Part shown: positions 50,309 through 60,163 of the stretch, piece after piece
Numbering within the stretch: the first letter of the stretch is position 1
Layout: each line of letters starts with the position of its first letter
NCBI RefSeq assembly: GCF_029223195.1
Contig: NZ_JARHUF010000014.1
Location: 50,044-111,150 of the forward strand
Length of the DNA stretch: 61,107 nt
Reading direction: 5' to 3'
DNA from: Vibrio sp. CAU 1672
GTDB lineage: Bacteria; Pseudomonadota; Gammaproteobacteria; Enterobacterales; Vibrionaceae
The notes under the pieces: generated by a model
Databases searched by the model: none
What the model was told of the DNA's origin: nothing
The model's input: only the letters and a program-made list of their open reading frames with translations
Program-made: the position numbers and the translations under genes

Positions 50309-52135
50309 ATGCCTGATAAATTTAACATGCAATCACCGCCGTTTGATCGACTGAGCGAAGCACAGCAAACCCGGCTGCGCTCGTCGCTGGATGTGGCCTA
50401 TTACCGCACCCGGGATGTGATCCTGTCTGCCGGGCAGGGTAATGCTCATTTACACATCCTGATCAAGGGAGCAGTGGAAGAGCGTTCAGTGGACGAGCAG
50501 GAGGTGTTCGCCCATTATGCCAATGACGACATGTTTGACGTCCGTTCGCTGTTTGAGGAGAGCGTAAAACACCACTATGTCGCACTGGAAGACACCCTGT
50601 CTTATCTGCTGCCCAAAGAAGTGTTTTTGCAGCTCTACAACGAAAACGGCCAGTTTGCCGCCTATTTTGACAATAACTTAGCTAAACGCCAGGCGCTGAT
50701 CGAGGCTGCACAGCAGCAACAGAATCTGGCGGAGTTCATTCTGACCAAAGTCGACCGCTCCATCTACCATCCACCGATGATCCTGCCGCCAGAGATGGCG
50801 ATCAATGAGGTCACGCGAACCCTCAAAGAAAACGGCATTGATGCCGCGCTGGTGCGCCTGCATGATGACGACCCACGTGTGCTGGCTCAGCCGGCTGCCC
50901 ATCCTTACGCCATCGTCACTCGCACCAACATGCTGCATTCGGTAATGATTGACAACCATCCGCTCGATGCCCCGGTGGGCGACATCGCCACCTTCCCGGT
51001 CTGTCATGTCGACGATGGTGACTTTCTGTTTAACGCTATGATCACCATGACCCGCAACCGGATGAAACGGCTGATGGTGTGCGACGGTAACCAGGCGGTG
51101 GGCATGCTGGACATGACCCAAATCCTCAGCGCCTTCTCCACCCACTCCCATGTCCTGACCTTAACCATTGCCCGGGCGACCAGCGTTGAAGAGCTGGCGC
51201 TGGCCTCCAACAAACAACGCCAGCTGGTAGAAAGCTTATTGAAAAACGGCATTCGTACCCGCTTCATTATGGAGCTGATTTCCGCCGTCAATGAACAGAT
51301 CATTGAGAAAGCGTTTGAACTGGTAGTGCCGCCGGCACTGCATGACCACTGCTGCCTGATCGTACTCGGATCCGAAGGACGCGGTGAGCAAATTCTCAAA
51401 ACCGATCAGGACAACGCCCTGATCATTCAAGATGGGCTGGAGTGGCACCACTGCAGCAGCGTCATGCAGTCACTGAGCCACACCCTGCAGCAGCTTGGCT
51501 ATCCACTCTGTCCAGGCAATGTCATGGTCAACAACCCCAAATGGGTCAAAAGCCAACAAGAATGGATAAACACCCTGTCTGGCTGGATTGAAAAAGCCCA
51601 ACCGGATCAGGTGATGGATCTCGCTATTTTCAGTGATGCCCACGCCGTAGCCGGTAACCGGCAACTGCTCGAGCCGGTAGCCAATCACCTGCGTGACACG
51701 ATGAAAGAGCGCATGTTGGTGTTATCGGAGTTCACCCGCCCGGCGCTACAGTTTTCGGTACCATTGACCCTGTTTGGCAACGTCAAAAGTGCCAAAGATG
51801 GTCTGGACATCAAGCGGGGGGGAATTTTCCCGGTAGTCCATGGCATCCGGACTCTGGCGCTCGAGTACGCTATTGAGGAGAAAAACACCTTCGAACGGAT
51901 TGAGGCGCTGCGCAATAAGCGCATCCTTGAAGCAGAAACCGCCGACAACCTGGCCGAAGCCCTCAAGTTGTTTTTTAAAATTCGCTTAACCCAGCAGCTC
52001 GACACGCAAGGGGCGGTCAATACGATAAATATCAAAAAACTCGACCGCACTGAGCGTGATTTGCTCCGCCACAGCCTGCATGTGGTAAAAAAATTCAAAC
52101 AGTTTCTTGGTTTCCACTACCAGATCCGCGATTGA
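50309..52135 (+). CDS. CNB-CBS-nucleotidyltransferase protein (DUF294 family)
   Basis: A 608-residue cytoplasmic signalling protein. It has a cyclic-nucleotide-binding-like domain (about 12-125) lacking the usual phosphate-binding Arg, a CBS pair (about 150-285), then a DUF294 GlnD-like nucleotidyltransferase domain. That domain's catalytic motif is intact: GSEGRGEQ at 354-361 and the metal-binding D-Q-D at 366-368. A helical C-terminal domain ends the protein. Relatives neighbour acs/actP loci, but the target and transferred nucleotide are unknown. I start at ATG 50309; a later ATG at 50327 is possible, and both have weak ribosome-binding sites. It is divergent from the MFS gene. Confidence 0.88.
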   Translation: MPDKFNMQSPPFDRLSEAQQTRLRSSLDVAYYRTRDVILSAGQGNAHLHILIKGAVEERSVDEQEVFAHYANDDMFDVRSLFEESVKHHYVALEDTLSYLLPKEVFLQLYNENGQFAAYFDNNLAKRQALIEAAQQQQNLAEFILTKVDRSIYHPPMILPPEMAINEVTRTLKENGIDAALVRLHDDDPRVLAQPAAHPYAIVTRTNMLHSVMIDNHPLDAPVGDIATFPVCHVDDGDFLFNAMITMTRNRMKRLMVCDGNQAVGMLDMTQILSAFSTHSHVLTLTIARATSVEELALASNKQRQLVESLLKNGIRTRFIMELISAVNEQIIEKAFELVVPPALHDHCCLIVLGSEGRGEQILKTDQDNALIIQDGLEWHHCSSVMQSLSHTLQQLGYPLCPGNVMVNNPKWVKSQQEWINTLSGWIEKAQPDQVMDLAIFSDAHAVAGNRQLLEPVANHLRDTMKERMLVLSEFTRPALQFSVPLTLFGNVKSAKDGLDIKRGGIFPVVHGIRTLALEYAIEEKNTFERIEALRNKRILEAETADNLAEALKLFFKIRLTQQLDTQGAVNTINIKKLDRTERDLLRHSLHVVKKFKQFLGFHYQIRD

Positions 52136-52168
52136 GGCTGACTTGAGCGCTAAGTAAGGAGTACAGGT

Positions 52169-52801
52169 TTGAACTGGCTAACACGCAAATATTGGTACTA
52201 CCGGTTAAAAGAGTCACCATACCGTCCCCTGTTTGCTGGCGTCGACCACAGCGAATATGTCTCGCTCGATTGCGAAACCACCAGCCTGGATCCCAACTGT
52301 GCCGAGTTGGTCACCATTGCGGCAACCAAAATCATCGGCAACCGCATCCTGACCAGTAAGCCGTTTGAAGTGCGCCTGCGCGCACCTCAGTCGCTCGACT
52401 CCGGCTCAGTCAAGATTCATAAAATCCGCCACCAAGATCTCGCCGATGGTATCAGCGAGTGTGAAGCGCTGGTCAAACTGCTGGCCTTTATTGGTAACCG
52501 GCCACTGGTCGGTTACCACATCCGCTATGACAAAAAGATCTTGAATCTCGCCTGCCGGCGTCATTTAGGCTTCCCGCTGCCTAACCCTTTGATTGAAGTC
52601 AGTCAGATCTATCATGATAAACTCGAGCAACATTTGCCCAACGCTTACTTCGACTTAAGTCTGGATGCTATCTGCAAACATCTTGAACTGCCGATACAAG
52701 ATAAACACGATGCCCTGCAAGATGCCATTTCCGCGGCTTTAGTCTTCGTCCGCCTGACCAAAGGGGACTTACCCTCGCTATCGGTACCTTATACGCAATA
52801 A
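52169..52801 (+). CDS. DEDDh 3'-5' exonuclease (DnaQ-like)
   Basis: A 210-residue soluble protein with a full RNase T/DnaQ active site: Asp34 and Glu36 (LDCETTSLDP), Asp121 (GYHIRYDKKIL), His180 and Asp185 (KHDALQDA). It is not the polymerase III epsilon subunit, because it lacks the C-terminal polymerase-binding tail. Its position 33 bp after the nucleotidyltransferase and upstream of acs suggests co-transcription and perhaps removal of a nucleotide modification. The start is TTG at 52169, with AAGGAG 8 bp upstream; no ATG fits the family N-terminus. Confidence 0.9.
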   Translation: MNWLTRKYWYYRLKESPYRPLFAGVDHSEYVSLDCETTSLDPNCAELVTIAATKIIGNRILTSKPFEVRLRAPQSLDSGSVKIHKIRHQDLADGISECEALVKLLAFIGNRPLVGYHIRYDKKILNLACRRHLGFPLPNPLIEVSQIYHDKLEQHLPNAYFDLSLDAICKHLELPIQDKHDALQDAISAALVFVRLTKGDLPSLSVPYTQ

Positions 52802-52979
52802 CCTGGTTAGCCCGCTCGAAAGCTGAAGAATTTCACGTTATATCAATCACCTCCACGCCACTTTCCACCTATCATCCTAAAGTCTAATTGTAGAAAACCG
52901 TCCAGTGGTTGACAGTTATAGGCACAAGTTTGAAGTCACTAAGCATAGTGGCACGGCAACAGCCCGATTACGAACCACA

Positions 52980-53023
52980 GACCTGTTAGAACCCACAACG
53001 TCAGTTGACTAGCTTGACAGGTC
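52980..53023 (+). promoter_or_regulatory. inverted repeat in the acs leader
   Basis: GACCTGT (52980-52986) and ACAGGTC (53017-53023) form a 7-bp inverted repeat 36-79 bp before the acs start. It may be an mRNA hairpin or a regulator site; no CrbR consensus is known to me for comparison. Confidence 0.4.
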
Positions 53024-53058
53024 CAAGGCCGAAAAATAAAGGCACAAGGAGAGAAGCC

Positions 53059-55008
53059 ATGAGCGAAGCCCACGTTTATCCGGTAAAAGAAAATATTAAA
53101 GCGCAAACGCACGCGGATAATGATACTTACCTAGCCATGTACCAGCAGTCGGTAACGGATCCTGAGGGCTTCTGGGGCGAGCACGGAAAGATCGTTGACT
53201 GGATCAAACCGTTCAGCACGGTAAAAAGTACCTCATTCGATACCGGCCACGTTGACATCCGCTGGTTCGAAGACGGCACACTGAATGTGTCAGCCAACTG
53301 TATCGACCGTCATCTTGCTGAGCACGGGGATGATGTGGCGATCATTTGGGAAGGAGACGATCCGGCCGACGATAAAAGCCTTACCTTTAACCAACTGCAC
53401 CAGGAAGTGTGCCGCTTTTCTAACGCCCTCAAAGAGCAAGGCGTGCACAAAGGCGATGTCGTCTGTCTGTATATGCCAATGGTACCTGAAGCCGCCATCG
53501 CTATGCTGGCCTGTACCCGCATCGGCGCCGTGCATACGGTCGTGTTTGGTGGTTTCTCACCCGAGGCCCTGTCAGGGCGCATCATTGATTCCGACGCCAA
53601 AGTGGTCATCACCGCCGATGAAGGTGTCCGTGGTGGGCGTGCTGTGCCACTGAAAAAGAACGTCGATGAAGCCCTGACCAATCCCGAAGTAAAAACCATT
53701 GAGAAAGTCATGGTGCTAAAACGCACCGGTGGCGCGATTGACTGGCACGATCACCGTGATGTGTGGTGGCACGAAGCCACTGCCAAAGTCTCTGATCACT
53801 GCCCGCCAGAAGAAATGAAAGCCGAAGACCCGCTGTTCATCCTCTACACCTCAGGGTCGACGGGTAAGCCTAAAGGTGTGCTGCACACCACGGGGGGCTA
53901 CCTGGTCTATGCCACGATGACCTTCAAATATATCTTCGATTACCAGCCAGGCGAAACCTTCTGGTGTACCGCAGACGTTGGCTGGATTACCGGTCATACC
54001 TACCTGATTTATGGCCCGCTATCAAACGGAGCTAAAACCATTCTGTTTGAAGGGGTACCTAATTACCCCAATACCAGCCGGATGAGTGAAGTGGTCGACA
54101 AACATCAGGTCAATATTCTCTACACCGCCCCGACAGCCATTCGCGCCCTGATGGCTAAAGGCGACGAAGCCGTTGAGGGCACCACACGTGACAGCCTGCG
54201 CATCATGGGATCAGTGGGAGAGCCAATCAATCCCGAAGCGTGGGAGTGGTACTACAAGACTATTGGTAACGAAAAATCGCCGATTGTTGACACCTGGTGG
54301 CAGACCGAAACCGGTGGGATCCTGATCAGCCCGCTACCTGGAGCGACCGAACTCAAGCCAGGCTCGGCAACCCGCCCTTTCTTTGGCGTGCAGCCAGCCC
54401 TGGTTGATAACATGGGTAATATTGTGGAAGGTGCCACCGAGGGTAACCTGGTCATTCTCGACTCCTGGCCGGGCCAGATGCGTACCGTGTATGGTGATCA
54501 TGACCGCTTTGAACAGACCTACTTCTCGACTTTTAAAGGCATGTACTTTACCGGTGACGGTGCACGCCGTGATGAAGACGGTTACTACTGGATCACCGGC
54601 CGGGTAGATGACGTACTGAACGTATCGGGCCACCGCATGGGAACGGCAGAGATCGAATCCGCCCTGGTGGCACATGGAAAAATCGCCGAGGCGGCTATCG
54701 TCGGTATCCCGCATGACATCAAAGGCCAGGCGATCTACGCTTACATCACCCTTAACGATGGCGAGTTCCCTTCCGCGGAATTGCACAAAGAAGTCAAAGA
54801 CTGGGTGCGTAAAGAGATTGGGCCAATCGCAACACCAGATGTACTGCACTGGACAGATTCACTGCCAAAAACCCGTTCCGGTAAAATCATGCGCCGTATC
54901 CTGCGGAAAATTGCTACCGGCGACACCAGTAACCTGGGCGATACCTCGACCCTGGCCGATCCGAGTGTGGTTGATAAACTGATTGCTGAAAAAGCTGAAC
55001 TGCTCTAA
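53059..55008 (+). CDS. acs: acetyl-CoA synthetase
   Basis: Activates acetate to acetyl-CoA through acetyl-AMP, the scavenging arm of the acetate switch. The 649-residue ANL-superfamily enzyme has the P-loop-like [11 protein letters not shown], the [10 protein letters not shown] motif and the [20 protein letters not shown] hinge region. The C-terminal [16 protein letters not shown] contains the catalytic Lys that is regulated by acetylation in other bacteria. AAGGAGAG precedes the ATG at 53059. Regulation by CrbSR is likely from V. cholerae. Confidence 0.97.
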   Translation: MSEAHVYPVKENIKAQTHADNDTYLAMYQQSVTDPEGFWGEHGKIVDWIKPFSTVKSTSFDTGHVDIRWFEDGTLNVSANCIDRHLAEHGDDVAIIWEGDDPADDKSLTFNQLHQEVCRFSNALKEQGVHKGDVVCLYMPMVPEAAIAMLACTRIGAVHTVVFGGFSPEALSGRIIDSDAKVVITADEGVRGGRAVPLKKNVDEALTNPEVKTIEKVMVLKRTGGAIDWHDHRDVWWHEATAKVSDHCPPEEMKAEDPLFILYTSGSTGKPKGVLHTTGGYLVYATMTFKYIFDYQPGETFWCTADVGWITGHTYLIYGPLSNGAKTILFEGVPNYPNTSRMSEVVDKHQVNILYTAPTAIRALMAKGDEAVEGTTRDSLRIMGSVGEPINPEAWEWYYKTIGNEKSPIVDTWWQTETGGILISPLPGATELKPGSATRPFFGVQPALVDNMGNIVEGATEGNLVILDSWPGQMRTVYGDHDRFEQTYFSTFKGMYFTGDGARRDEDGYYWITGRVDDVLNVSGHRMGTAEIESALVAHGKIAEAAIVGIPHDIKGQAIYAYITLNDGEFPSAELHKEVKDWVRKEIGPIATPDVLHWTDSLPKTRSGKIMRRILRKIATGDTSNLGDTSTLADPSVVDKLIAEKAELL

Positions 55009-55035
55009 TTCATTTCGATTTAATCCACCTGCATG

Positions 55036-55066
55036 AAAGGCCGCCATAGATATTGGTGGCCTTTTG
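55036..55066 (+). terminator. terminator after acs
   Basis: AAAGGCCGCCA/TGGTGGCCTTT (one G:U) with a 7-nt loop, ending in TTTT. Confidence 0.9.
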
Positions 55067-55318
55067 CTTTCAGCGTCAACAAACTCCTGTTGCTATACTG
55101 GGCATTATAAAAAAGGATTGTTTTTGTTAACTCGGTTACATAATCACAATAGCGAGATGGGTGATTAGACCAGTAAATTGCTGCTAATTGCGCTGAATTA
55201 GCTATAATCTTGGTCGATCTTAAAAAAGAAGCCCGATTTTGACAAAAAAATCGTGCTGAAATATCGGATATTTGGGAATATAAACATTCCACTCACGATA
55301 AAGGAAGATGGCCACATA

Positions 55319-55768
55319 ATGTCTGCAAAATCACGAATTCTAGTTCTAAACGGCCCAAACCTTAACCTATTGGGTCTGCGCGAGCCTGCACATTACGGCT
55401 CACTCACACTAGCACAAATCGTTAAGACATTGACAGATCAGGCGCACAAGTCAGGCATTGAGCTTGAACACCTGCAATCCAATCGTGAGTATGAACTGAT
55501 TGAGGCCATCCACGCTGCATACGGCCAGGTGGACTTCATTATTATTAATCCGGCTGCGTTTACTCACACCAGTGTTGCCCTGCGTGATGCGCTGCTGGGT
55601 GTCGCAATCCCATTTATCGAAGTGCACCTGTCTAACGTGCACGCTCGTGAACCGTTTCGCCACCACTCTTATCTGTCTGATAAAGCAGAGGGGGTGATTT
55701 GTGGCCTCGGTGCACAAGGTTATGAATTCGCTCTGTCTGCTGCTATTAATAAATTGCAGGCAAAGTAA
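55319..55768 (+). CDS. aroQ: type II 3-dehydroquinate dehydratase
   Basis: Dehydrates 3-dehydroquinate in the shikimate pathway; a dodecameric type II enzyme. The 149-residue protein has the catalytic Tyr in LREPAHYGS, the NSxGxLI-like [13 protein letters not shown], and the [17 protein letters not shown] segment with catalytic His and Arg. The ATG at 55319 is used; a 22-residue longer frame is not family-like. It precedes accBC as in many gamma-proteobacteria. Confidence 0.96.
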   Translation: MSAKSRILVLNGPNLNLLGLREPAHYGSLTLAQIVKTLTDQAHKSGIELEHLQSNREYELIEAIHAAYGQVDFIIINPAAFTHTSVALRDALLGVAIPFIEVHLSNVHAREPFRHHSYLSDKAEGVICGLGAQGYEFALSAAINKLQAK

Positions 55769-55780
55769 CCCAACACTCTG

Positions 55781-55800
55781 CAACCCACACGGGTTGTCTT
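55781..55800 (+). other. hairpin between aroQ and accB (possible attenuator)
   Basis: CAACCC-ACAC-GGGTTG is followed by TCTT. The stem is short and the T tract weak, so it would terminate only partly; transcripts may also read from aroQ into accB. Confidence 0.45.
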
Positions 55801-55827
55801 ACTCACAAGATAAAAGAGAAAGAAAAG

Positions 55828-56295
55828 ATGGATATTCGTAAAATCAAGAAGCTAATCGAATTAGTTGAAGAATCTGGTATTGCTGAGCTAGAAATCTCTG
55901 AAGGTGAAGAATCGGTACGCATCAGTCGCAACAGTCCAGCAACAGCAGCTGCTCCAGTTCATTACGCAGCAGCACCCGCTCCAGTTGCAGCGCCAGCTCC
56001 GGCGGCAGCGGCAGCGGCGGAAGCTCCAGTTGCAGAATCGGCACCAGCCGCAGCGCCAACCGGCCACCAAGTTCTTTCTCCAATGGTTGGTACTTTCTAC
56101 CGCTCTCCTAGCCCAGACGCTAAATCATTTATCGAAGTTGGCCAGAGTGTTAACGCTGGCGATACCCTATGTATTGTTGAAGCGATGAAAATGATGAACC
56201 AAATCGAAGCGGACAAATCTGGTGTTGTAACCGCAATCCTGGTTGAAGACGGCCAACCAGTGGAATTCGACCAACCACTTGTTGTCATCGAGTAA
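55828..56295 (+). CDS. accB: biotin carboxyl carrier protein of acetyl-CoA carboxylase
   Basis: Carries the carboxybiotin between AccC and AccAD in fatty-acid synthesis. The 155-residue protein has an N-terminal helical region and an Ala/Pro-rich flexible linker (about 37-78). The biotinyl domain contains Lys121 in EAMKMMN and the protruding-thumb segment [11 protein letters not shown]. It is followed after 14 bp by accC. Confidence 0.98.
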   Translation: MDIRKIKKLIELVEESGIAELEISEGEESVRISRNSPATAAAPVHYAAAPAPVAAPAPAAAAAAEAPVAESAPAAAPTGHQVLSPMVGTFYRSPSPDAKSFIEVGQSVNAGDTLCIVEAMKMMNQIEADKSGVVTAILVEDGQPVEFDQPLVVIE

Positions 56296-56309
56296 GCGGG
56301 GCTCGCCTT

Positions 56310-57653
56310 ATGCTAGATAAAGTAGTCATCGCGAACCGAGGTGAGATTGCACTTCGTATTCTTCGCGCCTGTAAAGAATTGGGCATTAAGACCGTAGCAG
56401 TACATTCCACTGCAGACCGCGATCTTAAGCACGTACTGTTAGCAGATGAAACCGTCTGTATTGGTCCAGCCCGTGGTATCGACAGCTACCTGAATATCCC
56501 ACGCATCATCTCAGCAGCAGAAGTGACGGGGGCTGTCGCGATTCACCCGGGTTACGGCTTCCTGTCTGAGAACGCTGATTTTGCAGAACAAGTAGAGCGA
56601 AGTGGCTTTATCTTTGTCGGCCCGAAAGCCGAAACCATCCGCATGATGGGTGATAAAGTCTCTGCGATCACGTCAATGAAGAAAGCTGGCGTGCCATGCG
56701 TGCCAGGTTCAGACGGCCCACTGGACGACGATGAAAACAAGAACAAAGCCCATGCAAAACGCATCGGCTACCCTGTGATCATCAAAGCATCAGGTGGCGG
56801 CGGTGGCCGCGGTATGCGTGTTGTTCGCGCAGAGAAAGACCTGATCGAAGCGATCGCCATGACTCGTGCGGAAGCCAAAGCCGCATTCAACAACGACATG
56901 GTTTACATGGAAAAATTCCTGGAAAACCCACGTCACGTAGAAGTACAGGTTATTGCTGATGGCCAGGGTGGTGCGATTCACTTGGGTGAGCGTGACTGTT
57001 CGATGCAGCGCCGTCATCAAAAGGTTGTTGAAGAAGCACCAGCTCCGGGCATCACTGAAGAAATGCGTAAGTACATCGGTGAGCGTTGTACTCGTGCCTG
57101 TATCGAAATCGGTTACCGCGGTGCAGGTACGTTCGAATTCCTATACGAGAACGGTGAGTTCTACTTCATCGAAATGAACACTCGTATTCAGGTTGAGCAC
57201 CCAGTAACAGAAATGGTTACCGGTGTTGACCTAATCAAAGAACAGCTACGCGTAGCAGCAGGTCAGCCACTGTCATTCACTCAAGATGACATCAAGATCC
57301 GCGGCCATGCGATTGAGTGTCGTATCAACGCAGAAGACCCAGAGCGCTTCCTGCCATCGCCGGGTAAAATCGAACGTTTCCACTCGCCTGGCGGGATGGG
57401 GGTTCGTTGGGAATCACATATTTACTCTGGCTACACCGTACCACCGCATTATGACTCCATGATCGGTAAACTGATCACTTATGGTGAGAACCGTGATGTT
57501 GCCATTGCGCGAATGAAGAATGCGCTGGGTGAGATGATCATCGAAGGTATTAAGACCAACGTTTCGCTGCAGGAATCCATCATGAATGATGAGAACTTCC
57601 AGCACGGTGGCGCTAACATTCACTACCTCGAGAAGAAACTCGGCCTACAGTAA
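56310..57653 (+). CDS. accC: biotin carboxylase subunit of acetyl-CoA carboxylase
   Basis: ATP-dependent carboxylation of biotin on AccB. The 447-residue ATP-grasp enzyme has the glycine-rich loop [46 protein letters not shown], and the active-site [14 protein letters not shown]. It is in an operon with accB and ends at a strong terminator. Length equals that of E. coli AccC within two residues. Confidence 0.98.
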   Translation: MLDKVVIANRGEIALRILRACKELGIKTVAVHSTADRDLKHVLLADETVCIGPARGIDSYLNIPRIISAAEVTGAVAIHPGYGFLSENADFAEQVERSGFIFVGPKAETIRMMGDKVSAITSMKKAGVPCVPGSDGPLDDDENKNKAHAKRIGYPVIIKASGGGGGRGMRVVRAEKDLIEAIAMTRAEAKAAFNNDMVYMEKFLENPRHVEVQVIADGQGGAIHLGERDCSMQRRHQKVVEEAPAPGITEEMRKYIGERCTRACIEIGYRGAGTFEFLYENGEFYFIEMNTRIQVEHPVTEMVTGVDLIKEQLRVAAGQPLSFTQDDIKIRGHAIECRINAEDPERFLPSPGKIERFHSPGGMGVRWESHIYSGYTVPPHYDSMIGKLITYGENRDVAIARMKNALGEMIIEGIKTNVSLQESIMNDENFQHGGANIHYLEKKLGLQ

Positions 57654-57677
57654 GCCAGCCCGAGTTTACCTCATGAC

Positions 57678-57708
57678 AAATGCCCACAGCTGTGGGCATT
57701 TTTGTTTT
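57678..57708 (+). terminator. terminator after accBC
   Basis: AAATGCCCAC/GTGGGCATTT with a 4-nt loop, followed by TTGTTTT. Confidence 0.92.
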
Positions 57709-57787
57709 GTACAGATTCTATACTCAAACAAATCGCAGAGTTCTGGTAAACTCTGCGCCACTTCATTTACCTTAAGAGCAAAAACAC

Positions 57788-58675
57788 ATGCCTTGGATTC
57801 AAATCAAACTCAATGCGACCAATGAAAACGCCGAGCAAATCGGCGACATGCTAATGGAAGAGACTGGCGCGCTGTCTGTAACGTTCCTAGACGCGCAGGA
57901 TACACCGGTATTCGAACCTCTGCCTGGCGAAACGCGTTTATGGGGTGATACGGATATTCTGGCACTGTACGATGCCGAAGCCGATACAGACTTCATCACC
58001 AACCAAATCCAAGCAAGCAACATGCTGGCAGACGATTTTGCTTACAAAGTAGAACAGCTGGAAGACAAAGACTGGGAACGCGAGTGGATGGAAAACTTCC
58101 ACCCAATGAAGTTTGGTGAGCGCTTATGGATCTGCCCAAGCTGGCGTGAAGTACCCGAGCCTGACGCGGTGAATGTCATGCTTGATCCTGGCCTGGCATT
58201 CGGTACCGGCACGCACCCAACAACCGCACTGTGCCTGGAGTGGCTGGAAAGCTTAGACCTATCCGGCAAGACGGTGATCGACTTTGGCTGTGGTTCCGGC
58301 ATTCTGGCGATCGCCGCGATCAAACTCGGCGCTGCAAAAGTCATCGGGATCGACATTGATCCTCAAGCACTACAAGCCTCTCGCGATAACGCCGAGCGCA
58401 ACGGCGTGGCAGATAAGCTTGAAGTGTACCTACCTCAAAACCAACCAGAAGGCCTGGTTGCCGACGTGGTGGTGGCAAATATTCTGGCTGGTCCATTGCG
58501 CGAGCTGGCACCGATCATCAAAGGACTGGTGAAGCCAAATGGTGAGTTGGCGATGTCCGGGGTGTTGGACACCCAGGCTGAGGATGTGGCCAACTATTAT
58601 CGTGACGAACTTCACATTGAGCCCATCGTTGAGCAAAGCGAATGGTGTCGCATCTCTGGTCGTAAGCAAGGCTAG
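57788..58675 (+). CDS. prmA: ribosomal protein L11 methyltransferase
   Basis: Trimethylates several lysines and the N-terminus of ribosomal protein L11. The 295-residue protein has the N-terminal L11-binding domain ([20 protein letters not shown]) and a SAM-dependent domain with [13 protein letters not shown] and the ANILAGPL motif. It precedes dusB-fis, the same order as in E. coli, but has its own promoter space after the accC terminator. Confidence 0.97.
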   Translation: MPWIQIKLNATNENAEQIGDMLMEETGALSVTFLDAQDTPVFEPLPGETRLWGDTDILALYDAEADTDFITNQIQASNMLADDFAYKVEQLEDKDWEREWMENFHPMKFGERLWICPSWREVPEPDAVNVMLDPGLAFGTGTHPTTALCLEWLESLDLSGKTVIDFGCGSGILAIAAIKLGAAKVIGIDIDPQALQASRDNAERNGVADKLEVYLPQNQPEGLVADVVVANILAGPLRELAPIIKGLVKPNGELAMSGVLDTQAEDVANYYRDELHIEPIVEQSEWCRISGRKQG

Positions 58676-58750
58676 ATAAGGTTTTCAGGGCTAATCGTTT
58701 GAATTTCATACAAATTAGTAAAACAATTTGTAAATGCTCAAATATTAGTC

Positions 58751-58779
58751 TTTTCACGCAGTGAAAAAATGCGTAAAAT
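58751..58779 (+). promoter_or_regulatory. dusB-fis promoter with GC-rich discriminator
   Basis: TTTTCA (58751-58756) and TAAAAT (58774-58779) are 17 bp apart, and the next bases, GCGCGCCC, form a GC-rich discriminator. This layout matches the stringently controlled, growth-phase-dependent E. coli fis promoter. It also means translation cannot start before about 58786. Confidence 0.7.
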
Positions 58780-58814
58780 GCGCGCCCTTGCTGGTACAGA
58801 ACTGTGATGACGTT

Positions 58815-59783
58815 TTGAAAATCGGAAATTATCAACTTAAGAACAATCTAATCGTAGCCCCGATGGCTGGTGTAACGGATAGACCGTTTCGCGAGTTGTG
58901 TCTTCGTTATGGTGCGGGAATGGCCGTCAGTGAAATGATGTCCGCGAACCCGAAGCTATGGAAAACGTCGAAGTCGAAACAGCGCATGGTACATGAAGGC
59001 GAATCGGGCATTCGCTCTGTACAGATTGCCGGTTCCGATCCACAGCTTATGGCGGATGCAGCTCAATTCAGTGTTGAGAACGGTGCACAAATCATCGACA
59101 TCAACATGGGCTGCCCAGCAAAGAAAGTGAATAAGAAGCTGGCGGGCTCTGCACTGCTTCAATACCCGGACATCATCAAAGAGATTTTGACTGCGGTAGT
59201 GGACGCGGTGAACGTTCCTGTGACGTTAAAGACCCGGACTGGCTGGGATACAGAAAATAAAAACTGTGTCCAAATCGCTAAATTAGCCGAAGACTGCGGC
59301 ATTCAGGCTCTTGCTCTGCACGGCAGAACAAAAGCGTGTATGTACAAAGGTGAGGCCGAATATGACAGCATTAAAGCGGTAAAACAGGCCATATCCATTC
59401 CGGTTATCGCAAACGGTGATATCGATAGCCCGGAGAAGGCCAAGTTTGTTCTGGAGTACACCGGCGCAGACGCTTTGATGATTGGACGCCCTGCCCAGGG
59501 CCGTCCCTGGATTTTTCAGGAAATCCACCACTATTTGGAAAACGGCACCACTATGCCTGAGCTTCCTGTTGAGGAAGTGAAAGACATACTGCTTGGTCAT
59601 GTGAATGCGCTGCATGATTTTTATGGAGAGTATTTAGGTCCGCGTATCGCGCGTAAGCACGTTGGCTGGTACCTGAAAGAACATGAACAAGCGAGTGAGT
59701 TTCGCCGTACCTTCAACGCTATCGACGCAGCCGAGCTGCAACTTGATGCGTTAGAGGGTTATTTTGATAACGTTGCATCATAA
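58815..59783 (+). CDS. dusB: tRNA-dihydrouridine synthase B
   Basis: An FMN-dependent enzyme that reduces uridine to dihydrouridine in tRNA D-loops. The 322-residue protein has the N-terminal [15 protein letters not shown], catalytic Cys in [31 protein letters not shown] and [13 protein letters not shown] use TTG at 58815, giving [11 protein letters not shown], which aligns with E. coli DusB; an earlier GTG at 58761 lies inside the promoter. The ribosome-binding site is weak, and low DusB output relative to Fis is known in E. coli. It is co-transcribed with fis. Confidence 0.93.
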   Translation: MKIGNYQLKNNLIVAPMAGVTDRPFRELCLRYGAGMAVSEMMSANPKLWKTSKSKQRMVHEGESGIRSVQIAGSDPQLMADAAQFSVENGAQIIDINMGCPAKKVNKKLAGSALLQYPDIIKEILTAVVDAVNVPVTLKTRTGWDTENKNCVQIAKLAEDCGIQALALHGRTKACMYKGEAEYDSIKAVKQAISIPVIANGDIDSPEKAKFVLEYTGADALMIGRPAQGRPWIFQEIHHYLENGTTMPELPVEEVKDILLGHVNALHDFYGEYLGPRIARKHVGWYLKEHEQASEFRRTFNAIDAAELQLDALEGYFDNVAS

Positions 59784-59806
59784 TTAAGAGAAGAGCTAGA
59801 CCGAAT

Positions 59807-60103
59807 ATGTTCGAACAAAATCTGACTTCAGAAGCATTAACAGTAACTACAGTAACGTCACAAGATCAAATCACTCAGAAGCCTTTACGTGACTCTGTTA
59901 AAGCGTCTCTTAAAAACTACCTTGCTCAGCTAAACGGCCAGGAAGTAACAGAACTATACGAATTAGTTCTAGCTGAAGTTGAACAGCCACTACTAGATAC
60001 CATCATGCAGTACACTCGCGGTAACCAAACTCGCGCAGCAACTATGATGGGCATCAACCGCGGTACTCTTCGCAAGAAACTTAAAAAATACGGCATGAAC
60101 TAA
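59807..60103 (+). CDS. fis: nucleoid-associated DNA-binding protein Fis
   Basis: A homodimeric DNA-bending protein that activates rRNA/tRNA promoters and organises the nucleoid in fast growth. The 98-residue product is nearly identical in its C-terminal half to E. coli Fis ([31 protein letters not shown], read here in pieces: helix-turn-helix about 74-95), with the N-terminal beta-hairpin arms at about 10-26. It is the second gene of dusB-fis, 23 bp after dusB, and is followed by a terminator. Confidence 0.99.
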   Translation: MFEQNLTSEALTVTTVTSQDQITQKPLRDSVKASLKNYLAQLNGQEVTELYELVLAEVEQPLLDTIMQYTRGNQTRAATMMGINRGTLRKKLKKYGMN

Positions 60104-60130
60104 GTTAGGCTCATTACGTATCTTTTTGAA

Positions 60131-60163
60131 GAGGCTTAGTCAGCGATGGCTAAGCCTTTTTTC
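60131..60163 (+). terminator. terminator after fis
   Basis: AGGCTTAG/CTAAGCCT with a 10-nt loop and a run of six T residues. Confidence 0.92.

Noticed and set aside
52909..52937. Perfect TTGACA upstream of acs as a sigma-70 -35
   Set aside because: No acceptable -10 lies 16-18 bp downstream (GAAGTC), so it is not called as a promoter.
52950..52966. TGGCAC as a sigma-54 -24 element before acs
   Set aside because: No TTGC follows at the required spacing.
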